From Mytilinidion resinicola (taxonomy: Eukaryota > Ascomycota > Dothideomycetes > Mytilinidiales > Mytilinidiaceae): 64,000 nt of DNA. The DNA is taken from the NCBI RefSeq assembly GCF_010093595.1, contig NW_022985467.1:183399-247398 (forward strand). Reading direction: 5' to 3'. Below are positions 19,367 through 31,135 of this stretch, piece by piece (the first letter of the stretch is position 1; every line of letters starts with the position of its first letter). A program made the position numbers and the translations under genes. The notes under the pieces are model-generated. The model had not been told where the DNA came from. It searched no databases and was given only the letters and a program-made list of their open reading frames with translations.

Positions 19367-22296
19367 GAATTCTTCTATCTATTAATGCCTATAAACAAGG
19401 CCAAATTACAAGTTTCCGAAAGGCCACTAGCACGTACGATGTGCACAGAACAACAGCACGGCGACGCGTTAATAGTATCTAGCCAAAATGTGGCTTAGTA
19501 GCACCAAATCGCCGTCTTACACAAGCATAAGAAGAGGTCCTTAAGCAGTGGATTCTATCGATGGATTAACACGGTATGCCGCTAAGAATCGCGACCGTAC
19601 GGGAAATAGCTGGCGTCTTAGCCACGCAGCGTGGGGATATAAGACCTATTGGCGAGAAGTGGGCACGGCTTTACATTAACCGCAATAACAACCTACAATC
19701 GAAATTTAATTGTAAGTACAATTACCAGCGTGCTAAATGCGAAGATCCTGTGCTTATTCGGGGCTGGTTTAAACGCGTTTAAGACGTTAAGATATAATAC
19801 GGCATTCTAGATGAAGATACCTGGAATTTCGATAAAACTGGCGTCCAGATGGGTGTTATTACAACTTCGAAAGTTGTTACTGGAATAGATAGAGCTGGCC
19901 GGCCTAGAACTGTACAGCTAGGCAATCGCGAGTAGGTTACAATTATTAAGTGTATTAATGCGATAGGGGCAGCAATTCCACCACTGGTTATCTTTAAAGC
20001 GATTATGCACCAGGCTGCTTAGTACAAGGACAACATTATTCCACACGACTGGTCGATTAGTGTTAGTAAGGATGGCTGGACAACAAATGAGATTGGCCTA
20101 GTCTAGCTAAAGCTATTCCATAAGCGTATAAAGGATCGCACAGTTGGCACATATCGGATGCTTGTGCTAGACGGCCACAACAGCTATATTAACCCTAAAT
20201 TCGATCAGTTTGCTATAGATCACAAAATCATTATCGTCTGCATGCCAGTATATTTATTGCATCTACTATAACCGCTAGATATAGGCTGTTTCTCAGCGCT
20301 TAAGCAGGCATACGGGCGCAGCGTTGAACAGATAATGGCTAGCGGCGTTAACCACATCGACAAGCACGAATTCCTACTACTATACAAGCAGGCTAGGCAG
20401 CTAGCACTATTACAGAACAACATACGGGCAGGATTCGCAGCTACTAGGCTAGTTCCATACAGCCCTGATCGCGTGCTATCACAGCTGCATGTTGAATATC
20501 AAACGCCATCACCCTAACGCCGTCCACAATCAAAAACTTCATCTTGGGCTGCTAAGATACCTTATAATATTAAGGAGCTTCAAAAGCAAAGGGCCTTAAT
20601 ATAACGGTTAATTAGGCAGCGCACGCATAGCCCACCAAGCCCAACAAATGATGCAATTCGACAACTTGCGAAAGGATGTGAAATCGCAATGTCAAGGACT
20701 GTGCTGCTTGAACGCGAAGTTGAACAGCTACGCAAAGAGAATCAGCGCCAAAAAAAGAAGAGGGCAAAGAAACGCAGGTATATAGGTAGAGGAGGTGTTC
20801 TATTAGGAGCAGAAGGGGCTGCTCTCGCACAAGCTGCCCAAGAAGGGGCAGCAGAGGGGGCAACAGCAGGGCCAGCTGAGCGACGGCAGCGAGCACCACC
20901 AAAGTGTAGCTTGTGCGAATCATTAGAGCACAACGCTCGTACGTGCCCTAGACGCCAGGCAACTAGCTAGCAGGTAGCTACACCAAATACAATTCGTTGT
21001 GGTTGAGCAATTCGCAATATTTGGCGTTGTGGTTTGGTGGGGTGGGCCACATGCTATCCTGGGCCACATGCTATCCGGCTACGTTATTTGGATTCGTTCG
21101 CCAAGTATGGCTAAAGTGGGGACGAGTCCTGCGCCGGAAGCTGAAGGCATACCCCCGCAACGAGCCCCAGTCAGGATACTATCACAGCCGCGGCATTCGG
21201 GCACTCAGACGGGATCTCGCTATGTTAGGCAATGTGCCCTCCCAGATGATAGAAGCGTTTGTAGCGCTTCGTCAGATGACGTCTGGAAACACCATCCATA
21301 TCAAGAATACATGGCCAGTATGGTACCATGTCCCAAGCCCAACTATTCAACATAACCCAGCTGCTCTGCTTGGCCGAGCCTAGGAGCTTCATCCGCGCCA
21401 CTGAGTCTCCGTTCCTGATGGTAACAAATTACCAGGAAATTCGAGGGGATGAAAAGATCGAAGGCCTTTACATTAATGTGGAGCTTCTGGATAAGTATGC
21501 CACGGAACTAGGCCTAACTATTTCACCGAATGTAGCCAAACCATCCGAACGAACCGTTGATGCTGCGGACTTTTTGATCATTGACGGGAAAAAGTCTTTG
21601 GTCTTGGCAAACGAGAAAGCGCTTCGGCGGGCAAAGGTCGACAGAGTCACGAGACGCATCGAATACTACACGACCAATGAGCTGGAAGACTTCGCCGCGC
21701 TTCAGAAGCACTTCACTGAGTACTTTCTGAACCCTGGCTGTGAGCTACCGCAGGACTTGAGGCGGCGCACGTCATGCTATGCTCTCAGCGTACCACAAGC
21801 ATTGGGTGGAGGAAACCGTAGTACGGGGAATGGGGCCGTAACCACAGGCTCCCTTAATCCAAACGCATACTTGAAGTCGAGGTTATCACTGTCTCTCGCA
21901 TCTGAATCTGGAATGTCCCGGACTTCTGTTGAAGCTCAGGATGACTCTGATGACGAGAAAAAGGAAGAGGTGGCGAATTCTGCGCGATCGCGTTGGAAAA
22001 GGCTCAATGTTGGGTACAAGGCTTGCGTAAAATTCGTTCGCTCAAGCGAGCGCGCCCAATACCGGAGTTGGACTGCGATTCAGACGGAGAGGACGCTAGA
22101 CTTCGAGGAGGTGAGAGCGCCACGGGCTTGGCAGCTTGGAGGCTTCTGGCAGACAGTCCACCAAGCCCCAGAGGAGGATGCTGAGGATGATTGGGAGACG
22201 GAAGAGGAGTGGGAGGAAGATTTGGACCCAGAATCCGAAGATTGCGTTGGAGAAAGCACTGGAGAGGCCCATGAGGATATTGTGGACGACACATAG

Positions 22297-23301
22297 GTGC
22301 TAGTGAGAACATGAAAGCTGTCCAGTATAGTGTCGAGTGTCTACTGGCCATGCTAGCTGTAGAACATCCGACTTATCTCAAGAGCATCAATATTCTACCT
22401 TTGAGTACCAGACGCGCAGTCCTCCGAGAAACCAAACTCTCAAATCTGACGTGAAGATGTGATATGTAGTTGACAATTAACAAAACACAAGATTTCTGTC
22501 CGAAAGCATAGAGCAATCGCTGTTATAACTGTGAACGTGGAAAGGGTAGCGCTTGAAAAAATACCGTCTGTTCATTAGGTTTACTTATTGAAGAACGAAA
22601 TCTCGGTCAAACATCTTCGTTTGCAGTGGAAATTTGATCGAAAACTTTTGATGCCATTGTCTGGCTTCTCAGCGAAAGCGGAGTGGATATATCGAGAGAG
22701 ATTATGACTTCAGTATCAACATTCGGCGCGGAACGATGTCAAATAGCAACTGTTCGGTACACTGGTAGCAGAAATCGTTCTTCAATATACGGGAGAGATT
22801 AAGAAGTGATCGACAATGATGTTGATTAGGTAAGATGGACGGGTATGAAGTCTGGATAGAGTTCCCGCCAAACTAGCCGGGCTTGGCAAGGGTCCGGCTC
22901 CAGGGCTCCAGGTATTTGTAGTCTGGGATGAAGAACGTGACTACACAGCAGGAATGGAGCCAAGCAATCAGGCCGCAGCACTGCTGAATAGCCTGCAAGA
23001 ACCATCTAGTTGAATACATGAATCAAGGCAAGACTGGTTTTGAAGATCTTCACGTGTGAGAAGAACCGGATGCTTCACAACGAGAATTACTAGACATCAA
23101 CAGTAAGGTCTCAAAAGGGCATAATCAGTTTGTCAACAATAATGAATTCATTTCAAATTCATTGCGCCGGCCCGGAGCGTTCTGGCCCGGAGCGTTGCAT
23201 GCTGCATCTTGTCCCCCGATACTTCCCCTTCAACAATGCACATCCTCTCAGCCATAAACATTCCCCCGTACGTCTTCCTCAATCCCCTCTCCATCGCTCC
23301 A
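22297..23301. other. Intergenic, nothing recognised
   Basis: About 1 kb follows the FHA-pseudokinase pseudogene. No protein similarity or repeat structure was recognised on either strand. Confidence 0.5.
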
Positions 23302-24062
23302 TCACCCCTCAAGACTAGCGTTCTCCTTCCCCACATTCTCGTTAGAACCCATCATCATCGTCACCTCTCCGAAGACCGCTACAGTCATATAGGCGAGCCA
23401 CATCGGGCCGGCAAAGACGCTATAAGCAATAATCGCCATGTTGCTCCCCCCAGTCCCAGTATCCCTCGCTAATTTCAACCCCAGCGCCCCATTCACGATT
23501 CCCAGCGTGATCAGGGCCCTTCCGAGCCAGACGTGGGCGTAGCTCCAAGCCCCCCGCGTCCCTGTCTTTTTGAAGCCGAGATGATGCAGCACCCCCAAAA
23601 ACAGTTGGAGGAACAACAGCCCAAACAGCACGATCCCGATAATCACGTGCGCTTTGTTCATCAAGCCGTCGGGGGTTATGCTTCGGCTGGTGGCCAAGTA
23701 GATCCCGAGGCCAAATGCGGCGACGAAGACAAGGATGGCGAAGAGCTGGAGCACGCCGTGGACGAACCAGACCAGGCGGAAGGGGACGAGGCGGACGATG
23801 ATGCCGCCGGTTGGGAAGAGGATTACGAATGCGAGGGCGGCAAGGATGGCGTGGGCGGTAAGGTTTCTTCGGAAGTTGGCGGTGTCGCGCATTTTGGAAG
23901 AATCGCCCGTGGGGAGGAAGTTGGGGTTGGAGTAGGTGGGGCCAGGGCTGGAGTCGCCGTAGGCGGTGGTGATTGCTGCTGGGGCTGTTAGGAGTTGGAG
24001 GATAAGAAGAGGACAGTGGTCTTACCGAGGAGAAGTACGAGACGGAGGATTTTGGATGCCAT
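23302..24062 (-). CDS. Cytochrome b561-type membrane protein
   Basis: Two exons, 24062-24026 and 23978-23302, encode 237 residues. The 47-bp intron has GTAAGA, CTAAC and CAG, with an alternative CAG three bases on. Exon 1 plus the start of exon 2 give a signal peptide (MASKILRLVLLLA). The mature part has five or six hydrophobic helices. Conserved histidines lie in LTAHAILAAL, WFVHGVLQL, NKAHVIIG, VLHHLGF and YAHVWLG, the pattern of heme-b ligands in the cytochrome b561/ferric reductase transmembrane family. Fungal relatives often carry an extracellular DOMON domain; here only a short SPGPTYSNPNFLP linker precedes the helices. Role inferred: transmembrane electron transfer, substrate unknown. 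The product would sit in the plasma membrane or a vesicle membrane. Confidence 0.85.
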
Positions 24063-25728
24063 GATTGCTGTTCTACTGTTGGTTCGCGTTTGAGGATGTA
24101 ACGTAAAAAGAGAGAGTAGACGCTGGGCGTGTTGTTTTGATGATGAGGATGAGGAGAAGGTGAGGTCTGGAGGAAGGTGAGCTTATATACAAGAGGTGAC
24201 ATGCCCCTGCCGTAGCCCTCACCTCTCCTCCCCGACAGAAAAGCTCTTAGGTCACGTTGAAAAGCAGAAATGGAGACCACGAAGCAGAGACAGCAAGAAC
24301 TATTCACCTCAGTACATTGTTCCATTAATCTGACACTACTCGGCTGCACCGCCCTCTATCCACGCAACCCCGTATCCTTCAGCCAAGCATTGGTCCCACC
24401 ACCGCACACCGGAATATGAGGGTCCTTTGAGGTTTTATGACGCGGTCCACACAGCGAACGGCACGGGAGACCAGCAGCTTACGCGTTTCAGAGAGGGATT
24501 GGTGGGTAGAGTTGGTGTTTTGAAGATGGTCGTCATGCCCGGAGATCGGGGATGAGCCAGAGCGTCGGGATGCCACATACCACTCTGGCACGTGACCAGG
24601 ACCTTCCCTCACCGCCAAGACCTGTCTGCAGAAGGATCGAGCGATGGGGGAGTACTCGGCAGGCTGCTGTTGCGATTGTGAGACCACGCTACAGGTGCGT
24701 CGTAGTACAACAAGGACACCACGCTGCAGGTGTCCTCGAGAAAGGCCGAGGCCTGCTTCCTTGGCCTATCGGGTGCTGCATGCCGACCCGCGCGGCAGAC
24801 GCTATGTATGCAGCTTCGAAACAGTGGTGGTTAGGGTTCGGAGCTGCATGGTCAACGTGCAGTGTAGACTCGACACTTTTCCCTCTGCAGGGCCAAGACT
24901 TGCTTGCCTGAGTAATGGGCTAGGTTAGATTGAGGGATCTACGGCATGGGTCCCTCAGCCTATCGGAGTAAGTTGGTCGTTGAAAAACGATCGGTCTCGA
25001 TTGTAAGGTACAGTACGAGGTAGGAGCGAATTCGATTCCTGCAGCGCATTGGGGTTTTTTTGGGGCCGAGACTCGCTCTTTCGGTTGGCGGTAGGGTTTC
25101 AGGGAGGTATGGGGAGTCTAGGTGCGAGATGAGGCTTTCCAAGTTCTGCCATGCGGCACGGAGTTTTGCCTACTCCGTAATCACGTTCTGAGATCTATCT
25201 ACTGGCCACGAGCTAACTCTTAAGCAAAGCTAGTTCGCGGTGATCGGAGCGGTCCAGATGCGTCGTTTTGTGGCTAGGAATTTGGCCTTCCTGGGACCGG
25301 AGCTCCGCAGGCTTCCCCCTTCCTAAGTCGTGACAAATGCGAGGCCATGGCGTAGCTTCTCGTAGAAAAGCTCTCAAACGGTTGTATTAATCGATTATGG
25401 CTTTGGCTGCGCACTACATTGTGAAGAAGCGCGACCAACCAAAGGAAGAGGCGACACAGCGAAAGAGCATACCCGAATGCACTAAAAGCGCACTCCATAT
25501 CGCCACCTCCATTCTTCAAAAAGAAACCGAGTCAGCATGCGGTTTAACCGGATGGGCTTCGGCCTTATCGCTTCCGCGCATGATCAGGCCTATCCATATA
25601 GACGTTTATCTCAGCCATCCTCCACCTCTTCGTCCTGTCTTCCCCCGTCGCTATCTCTTTTGGGCCCCGGCTCCCTCTCCTTTGTCGCAGAAACAAGGAG
25701 ACTCTAGAGACAACTGCCTTGAGAACCA
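24063..25728. other. Intergenic, no supported gene
   Basis: Several open frames exist (for example 25397-25897 plus strand), but none shows a recognisable domain or convincing splice pattern. The first part must contain the promoter of the cytochrome b561 gene. Confidence 0.4.
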
Positions 25729-25947
25729 TCATAATCCCCGACTAACCACCGTCCTCTCCGAAAGCAGTTTTTCCGCGTTTCTCGCAAACTCCTTCTTCTT
25801 GTGCACCTCCAGCCGCGTGCACGAATGCTGCTCGGGCAGCCGATGCTTGGCACAGAAGCGGCTGGCGCAAAGGCTGCGGTCGCCGACGATACGCTGAATG
25901 GGTTTCGAGCAGAGAGGCAACACGCAAGTGAACTTTTGGGGTGCCAT
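25729..25947 (-). CDS. Small AN1-type zinc-finger protein
   Basis: A 72-residue protein: a Cys/His finger at residues 8-43 (C-x4-C-x13-C-x4-C-x2-H-x5-H-x-C) followed by a charged tail ending NAEKLLSERTVVSRG. The core FCAKHRLPEQHSC and QRIVGD match a conserved fungal family of very short AN1 proteins. In that family the central part normally reads GDCSFC; here it is GDRSLC, so one expected zinc-binding Cys is replaced by Arg. Either the fold is altered or this is a diverging copy. AN1 fingers are generally linked to stress and ubiquitin/proteasome functions; nothing here fixes the role. The gene is intronless and stands alone. Confidence 0.7.
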   Translation of the reverse strand: MAPQKFTCVLPLCSKPIQRIVGDRSLCASRFCAKHRLPEQHSCTRLEVHKKKEFARNAEKLLSERTVVSRGL

Positions 25948-26529
25948 GCAGGTGACGGGTATGCTATGTACGCTCGCGGCTTAGAAGTGGAAATGCTCTA
26001 AATATTATCGGTTGTCTGGGAAGGGTTGGGTTTTGTAGTTCGTTGGACATTGCTATGAAAGAACGATGTTTTGCGCGACATCGCGATTTGGATGAGGAGG
26101 CATTGTTTAGTTGAAAGCAAGCGGGGCGACGGTCTTAGATGAAAATGGTGCTTAGACTTGCTGCACAATAGCTTTGTTTCGTGGAAAGCCACGGTCGGGA
26201 ACATTCTGGGTGGCGCGATATCGAACAAAGAATTCTTCTAGGCCTGTTTTGTTTCAAAGTGAAGAAAGTCGGCGACTCCTGGCTGAATATTAGGCGAATC
26301 CAAGAAAATGAAAAGCGTAACTTGGATTGAGGAATATGAGACATGTATTCGTGAATTCGCGCCCATTCATTAGGTACCCAAATCAACACTATCATAACCA
26401 GTCAGGCCTACAGAAACCTTGTCCTGCGTAATATCACTACTCTCATCTATCAAGCTACTCCCCGAGCTACATGATCCCTTCCTCACAGTCGTCCGGCTGC
26501 TGCGTCCTCCCCGTCGTGATCTCATGTCC

Positions 26530-27944
26530 CTAGCGAAGCCTCATTCTCTTGTCACGTGCGTACTGCATGGCGTTTGTCCAGGTTGGGGGAAGAAGCAAAT
26601 TAGCGCCAGTTGCGGATTTTGCCAACATCTCTAGCTCTAGGATATATTCCTTGTCGTGAGGGTCCGGTAGAGCATGGAATGTCTCTGAAGAGACCAGCTT
26701 TCGTCTTACCTTGCACTCCCAATCCGCTCTCGCCTTGTCTTCCCATTCTTTCATATCTTGGTTCGAAGGCAGTTTTAGCCTTCTAGCGAAAACCCGAGCA
26801 GCCACAGCGCTTTGAGCCTCGGCCGTCCGAAAAGCCGCGCCCATTTTGGTGAGACCCACAAAAGCGAGGCTTGCGTCCTTGATGTAGAAGAGATGTTTGT
26901 AGAGGCCGGGAATAGTGAAGCCGTCTTCATACATCTGGATATCTTTGGTGTGCCATTGGCCATCCATCTTGGATTTCACCCGGGAGTACAGAAATGGAAC
27001 CGTGTACTTGAAGTCAGTGCAGAATATGACCATGTGGATATTTCGCTCGATGGAATTGCCGTGGAAGTAGATAGCTAGCTTCTTGCCGCTTTTGAACTGA
27101 AGAATTTCAGGTCGTCGAGTTATGTTCCTGTCGCACAGATTGACCTGGCTTGTCCGTGTGGACACGTTAACGTTTCTCGCCAGGGGAAGGATCTGTCGTG
27201 AGATATCGAACCCAGATGCTGCATTGCCGACAATGAGAACGCGCTGTCAGACTGTCAACTAGAGTTTTTCGGGTATAGATGAGAGGGCTTCTCACCTTAA
27301 TCTCGAACTCGGCCGGGTTCTTGAAATCTTTTGAATGCGAAACAACTTCTGGATGCCGTGACTTGAAGTCCGCCAAACCTGGGATGTTTGGCTCATGCTT
27401 TAGGTCGAACGCCCCTGTGGCGATCACGACACCGTGGAACTTGTTAGTGTCGGAGGTCATTTGGGGTGATGTCCCATCATCATATTTGACAGTTCATTTC
27501 CTTCCGACATTGGTGCGGCAAACAAAGGTAACCGTTGCATTGAATTTTGTCTCGAAGGCGTCACGGAACCTCAGCTGTAAGACCTCGAAATAACTTGTCA
27601 TATATTTTGAGAGGCGCTCAGACGAGAGAAATGCTGGTTCATCGCTCGGCCACGGCCAATGCGAGTACTCTATTAGTTGCCGAGGAACATTCGCCGAGAG
27701 ATTGTCGTAGATAGCGCTCTCATATATGCTGTCTGGGTGGCGAGAGGTCCAGATACCCCCGGCGAGGGTATTGCGCTCATACATCGTGACCTTGACACCT
27801 TCCGCTAGCTGATATCTTCTAGTTCGGTAAGTAGTGAGGCCTGATATCAGCTTCGGTAACGACGGGGACTCACGTTGCGGTCGCAAGACCAGCTACACCG
27901 AACCCAATGACGGCAATCTCTGTGGGGTTGACCTGTTTAGGCAT
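26530..27944 (-). pseudogene. Flavin-containing monooxygenase with one premature stop
   Basis: Three exons: 27944-27874, about 27815-27296 and 27243-26530. The introns have GTGAGT and GTGAGA donors. The conceptual frame is about 434 codons. It has an FAD Rossmann motif (AVIGFGVAGLATA), a WPWPSDEPAF block, VVIATG, a second dinucleotide motif (RVLIVGNAASGFD) for NADPH, and a CTDFKYTVPFL segment near the usual TGY. Every part expected of a class B flavin monooxygenase is present. However, codon 27496-27494 is TGA where TVKYDDGTS should be preceded by Trp, a single G-to-A change. The rest is open, so this is a recent pseudogene, a read-through case or a sequencing error. Confidence 0.82.
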
Positions 27945-29497
27945 TCTGGCAGGCGGTCTGTTCTTGTACACCGAAGGGAAATGGGGCTTCGAGACGAAAT
28001 ACAGCGGTGAAAAATCTGCAGCCTCGTCATGTCTGATACAGCCTAGCAAGCTCACCCGTAGGACCTTCTGGCATGGTGTCTCAGTTCTCAAAATGAGAAG
28101 AGGTAAATTGCTAAGAACAAGACCGACAGTAATGTCTCATGTAGCCCTTCTGCCAGTCACTACTGCTGGCTTCGCTGTGGTTGGTGGATATCTGCTTCCA
28201 GAAAGGGCTTTCGTAATGGGTGGATCGCTCTTGCCACCAAACAAATTGGATGGAACCTCGGGACGGGTGTCAATAGCATTCATAAAGAGACAAAGGATAA
28301 TTGGAATTGAGGTGCATATTCTGGAAAGCTTTTAATCATATGTGCGCGGAACGCAGAGAAGTTCCAGCTCAGGATAGAAGAAAACCTGATTGTTGCCAAT
28401 GCAATTTGAAAGCAAGGATGCAGTCGAAATCGAGAACTCTGTACCCTGTCCAAGAACACCTTTGTTTATGAGGCTTTGCAGATTCTATGCGTCGGGGAGA
28501 GCCTTGTAAGTTGGCTTTGAGATACTGAATGCTCAGAGAAAACGACGCCCTAATTTCCTGCTGAGATATAGTAGTTAACGAAGGTTAATCCTACCTTTCC
28601 TCTGTCTAAGGCTACCAGAGTTAGGAAGCTGGGGCGACCAGCTCAAGGATGCAAGTGCACTATATTAGATGAAGCCGGATGGAAGCCCCCGCTCAGATCC
28701 TTTGGACGAGGCTGAATGGATCCAAAGTGTGCGGCGCTTCGATCATGGCACTTGGATGAGCCTCTGCCAGGGGTAGACATGCTGGGAAATGTATCCATTG
28801 GCATCGCTCTAATGGCGAAACGATGAGATGAACTATATGAGATAGGAGCGGGAAAGTGGTGAAGGGTGGATGGAGATGGGATGGACGAGTTCCAAGGTTG
28901 TAAAAGTGGAGTTTCCCCGCGCTAGTTCGTAAATAGAATAGGGCCTTGGCATCGTTTCGTACGAGATCCCCCCTGCCCCTTCTCCACAACCTCAAAAACC
29001 ATCCCGCCCATATCCTCATCGCCATGGATATACCTCTCCATTGACCGCGAGGTCTCGTCGAAAGGACCTGTCTATGAAACCCGTGTCGGCGTCTTCATAC
29101 GCAGACCTGCCTCAGAAAACCAACTCCAAACTGATTCCCGCCCCCACTCAGCCTCGCGCCTTGACCTCTCAGCATTCATGCATATACAGTCATATACGCT
29201 AGGCCGTTCTCCATGATTGATGCATAATTAGCGACGCCGTGCCGCTCAGTGGATACGTGCGGCTCAGCAAATAAAGTTTTTCCTCCTTTTTTACCTAAGA
29301 GCCATTCAACCCGAGTTTTCCTTCAGGACACGTATGACGGACACTCGCGATACGACACGAATGAGATAAAACTCACGACTTGTTTGAATTTCAGTTCTTT
29401 TTCATAGCTCTGTCTCCTCTCATTTGTTCTAGTCGATATCGTTTAACCCATTCCACAAAGTTTTGCAGCGATTGCTTGACGCGTCACGACTTCCACG
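27945..29497. other. Intergenic, nothing recognised
   Basis: About 1.5 kb lies between two divergently transcribed genes (monooxygenase left, CorA-like right) and so should contain both promoters. Open frames such as 27907-28335 are antisense to, or lack features of, real genes. Confidence 0.45.
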
Positions 29498-31135
29498 ATG
29501 CAGAAGTTCGCATCAAGTAGCTTCAGTCTTGACGACCTAGGGACAGATGGGGCGTGGCTATGTGCCAAAGGTACGTCGCAAGTCGTGCAAAGGTGACCCA
29601 GTCTCACACAAGCTCACAGGCAATAGGCCCGTACCTGGATTTTATAGCAGAGCGTTGCTCCTACGATCCTGGATTAATGATCGCAGACCCAAAAAATAAA
29701 GACCACCCCATCAAACCCGGAAACGCGACCGTCGTTATGCTAGAGCAAGATCATTCTTCCCTCAATTTTGCATCCAAGGAGTTCAAATCATGCTCCGATC
29801 TTCAATCCTACTTCATGAATGATTCGGCATCTCCACAAGGGCCTCATCCACGACGGCGCATCTACATCATGGAAGGTCTTGCTCAGGACTACATCTCCGT
29901 TTTGGGATCGCAATTCTTCATGAATCCATCCTTCTTCATGCGCCAAGAGCGTACCTGCATTTGGAGTAACGCATTTACGCCCGTGAGCGACTCATTACCG
30001 CAGCCGTCACTACTAGAACCACACAAGAGCTTCATGATCGACTATTGCGAGCTGAGACAGTTTCCGCAAATTATTCCCAACACCGCAATGTTTTGTAAAA
30101 GGACTGGTAGACATGTTGGGATGACTCCATCTAGGCACGAGGAGAAGTCGACGACCGGGATGCTACGGCGCAAATGCTCCTTCTGGTCTCGGGAAACACA
30201 AAGCGGAGGTTGGGATGGTAAGTGAACCTTTCTTGGTCTAATAGATATTTCTCTATCTCCGGAACGCTGATCTTAAACTAGTCGTCGTCTTATGCGATCC
30301 CCAACTCCAAGATGCCTGGAATGATTCAAGCACATGTGCCACCGTGCCCAATAGTCCTTTCCAAGGCGGCTACGTTGATTTTCTCCCAATAAATCTCACC
30401 CGCGACGCCCATCTAACTACCCCAAAACATACCCGAAAATCTATGCTCCACGATCTGGTCTTCTACTACACCCACCATGCCCACCTCATTCCCCCCGCAG
30501 ACTGGAAACTCCCCGTTGCCGCATCACTTTTTCCCAAAAAGATCATAGCAGCCCACTACCTCCAACTAGTCGCTTATATCAAAGCGATGCTCCCTTCCCT
30601 CGAACTCCAACTCTCCAGCAGCTGGACAAACGAACAAGAGCAATGGCGCACTCTCCAAACCATCTCCCGCCGCTGCGGCGACTATTGCGATAATATCGAA
30701 GACATACTCCTAAGCTTGGGTCTCCCTCTTTCGCTACCCTCCTCCACCGCGGGTAGTTGGATGGATTCGGCGAAGGATTACCAATATATACGCCTCCGGC
30801 TTGAATCCCTTAAGGCCCGCGCGGATACGCTGATGGCGGCGATGACAGGCTTGGCATCGATCGCCGGCAATCACCAGGCGCTGGACGAGGCCAAACGGGC
30901 CAAGAGACTCACCTTGGTGGGGTTGGTATTTATCCCCCTAGCGTACAGCACGAGTCTGTTTAGTATGACGGACAACTTTGCGCCGGGGCAGAGCGCCTTT
31001 TGGGTGTACTGGGTCGTCGCAGTGCCGCTGATTATTTTCACGTTCCTCGTAGCAGGAGTGCTAGATTTGGTGCTTGACGAAGCGGGGAAGTTTTCATTTC
31101 ATCGGTTGAGAAGACAGAAGACGAATGCATCCTAG
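29498..31135 (+). CDS. CorA-like membrane protein (fungal divergent family)
   Basis: Three exons, 29498-29570, 29627-30217 and 30282-31135, encode 505 residues. Donors are GTACGT and GTAAGT; acceptors are AATAG and ACTAG. The N-terminal 250 residues are soluble and unrecognised. The region from about 300 has long helices (LQLVAYIKAMLPSLELQL, RLRLESLKARADTLMAAMTG). The C-terminus has two membrane segments: LTLVGLVFIPLAYSTSLFSM, then a short loop, then FWVYWVVAVPLIIFTFLVAGVL. This is the CorA Mg2+-channel topology, but the pore motif GMN is replaced by SMT. Divergent fungal CorA-like proteins often lack GMN, so ion transport is not assured. Start chosen at 29498 because exon 1 splices in frame. 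Confidence 0.82.

Larger units (their letters stand above)
13093..20970 (+). pseudogene. Pogo/Fot1 transposase (DDE type), interrupted
   Basis: The N-terminal 16 codons lie left of copia-2, with the start ATG changed to ATA at 13093. The rest runs from 19372 to the stop near 20970. It has a helix-turn-helix region (SFRKATSTYDV), a CENP-B-like segment (KWARLYINRNNNLQSK) and a DDE core with DGHNSY and PLDIGCF in place of the usual DGHGSH and PLDVGCF. A C-terminal coiled stretch ends in a zinc knuckle C-x2-C-x4-H-x4-C. Several TAA/TAG stops (for example near 19780 and 19935) inactivate it. Homologous copies occur at 35176-37191 and 63281-63790. Confidence 0.88.
13002..21084 (+). mobile_element. 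Fot1/pogo-type DNA transposon with copia-2 inserted
   Basis: It is bounded by TA (13000-13001 and 21085-21086). The right terminus read inwards is ACGTAGCC followed by two perfect copies of GGATAGCATGTGGCCCA. The left terminus (13002-13050) is the RIP-mutated equivalent, starting ATATAGCC. Without copia-2 and one duplication it is about 1.85 kb, a normal size for Fot1-like elements. Removing it joins host codons for KDLGL and LFGFV, restoring alignment with the intact paralogue at 5283-8589. The right arm is far less mutated than the left. Confidence 0.9.
9115..22296 (+). pseudogene. FHA-pseudokinase paralogue split by nested transposons
   Basis: Coding remnants lie at 9115-11000, 12901-13001 and 21085-22296. 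The first encodes the FHA-like region (CTFGRDHEDD, QIAFRIVP, IRLNG), matching 5283-8589. It includes an intron at the same position (GTAAGT at about 9863, TAG at about 9911). The hAT element cuts after the codons for CPDPWR. The 101-bp middle piece still reads ..TKS*II..SKKDLG, aligning with VKSWKV..MKDLG of the intact gene, with Trp TGG turned to TAG at 12930. The pogo element cuts at its TA, and the gene resumes with LFGFVRQVW against FFGFILQIW. The third part keeps PSERTVDAADF and an acidic tail. Other lesions are a stop at 10571-10573, a one-base shift near 21340 and several shifts in 9474-10226. Confidence 0.9.

Noticed and set aside
24552..24928. Overlapping frames of 94-119 codons
   Set aside because: No recognisable motif, no clear start context and no splice partner; treated as intergenic.
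25397..25897. 166-codon plus-strand frame
   Set aside because: It overlaps the AN1 gene on the other strand and shows no domain or splice signals.
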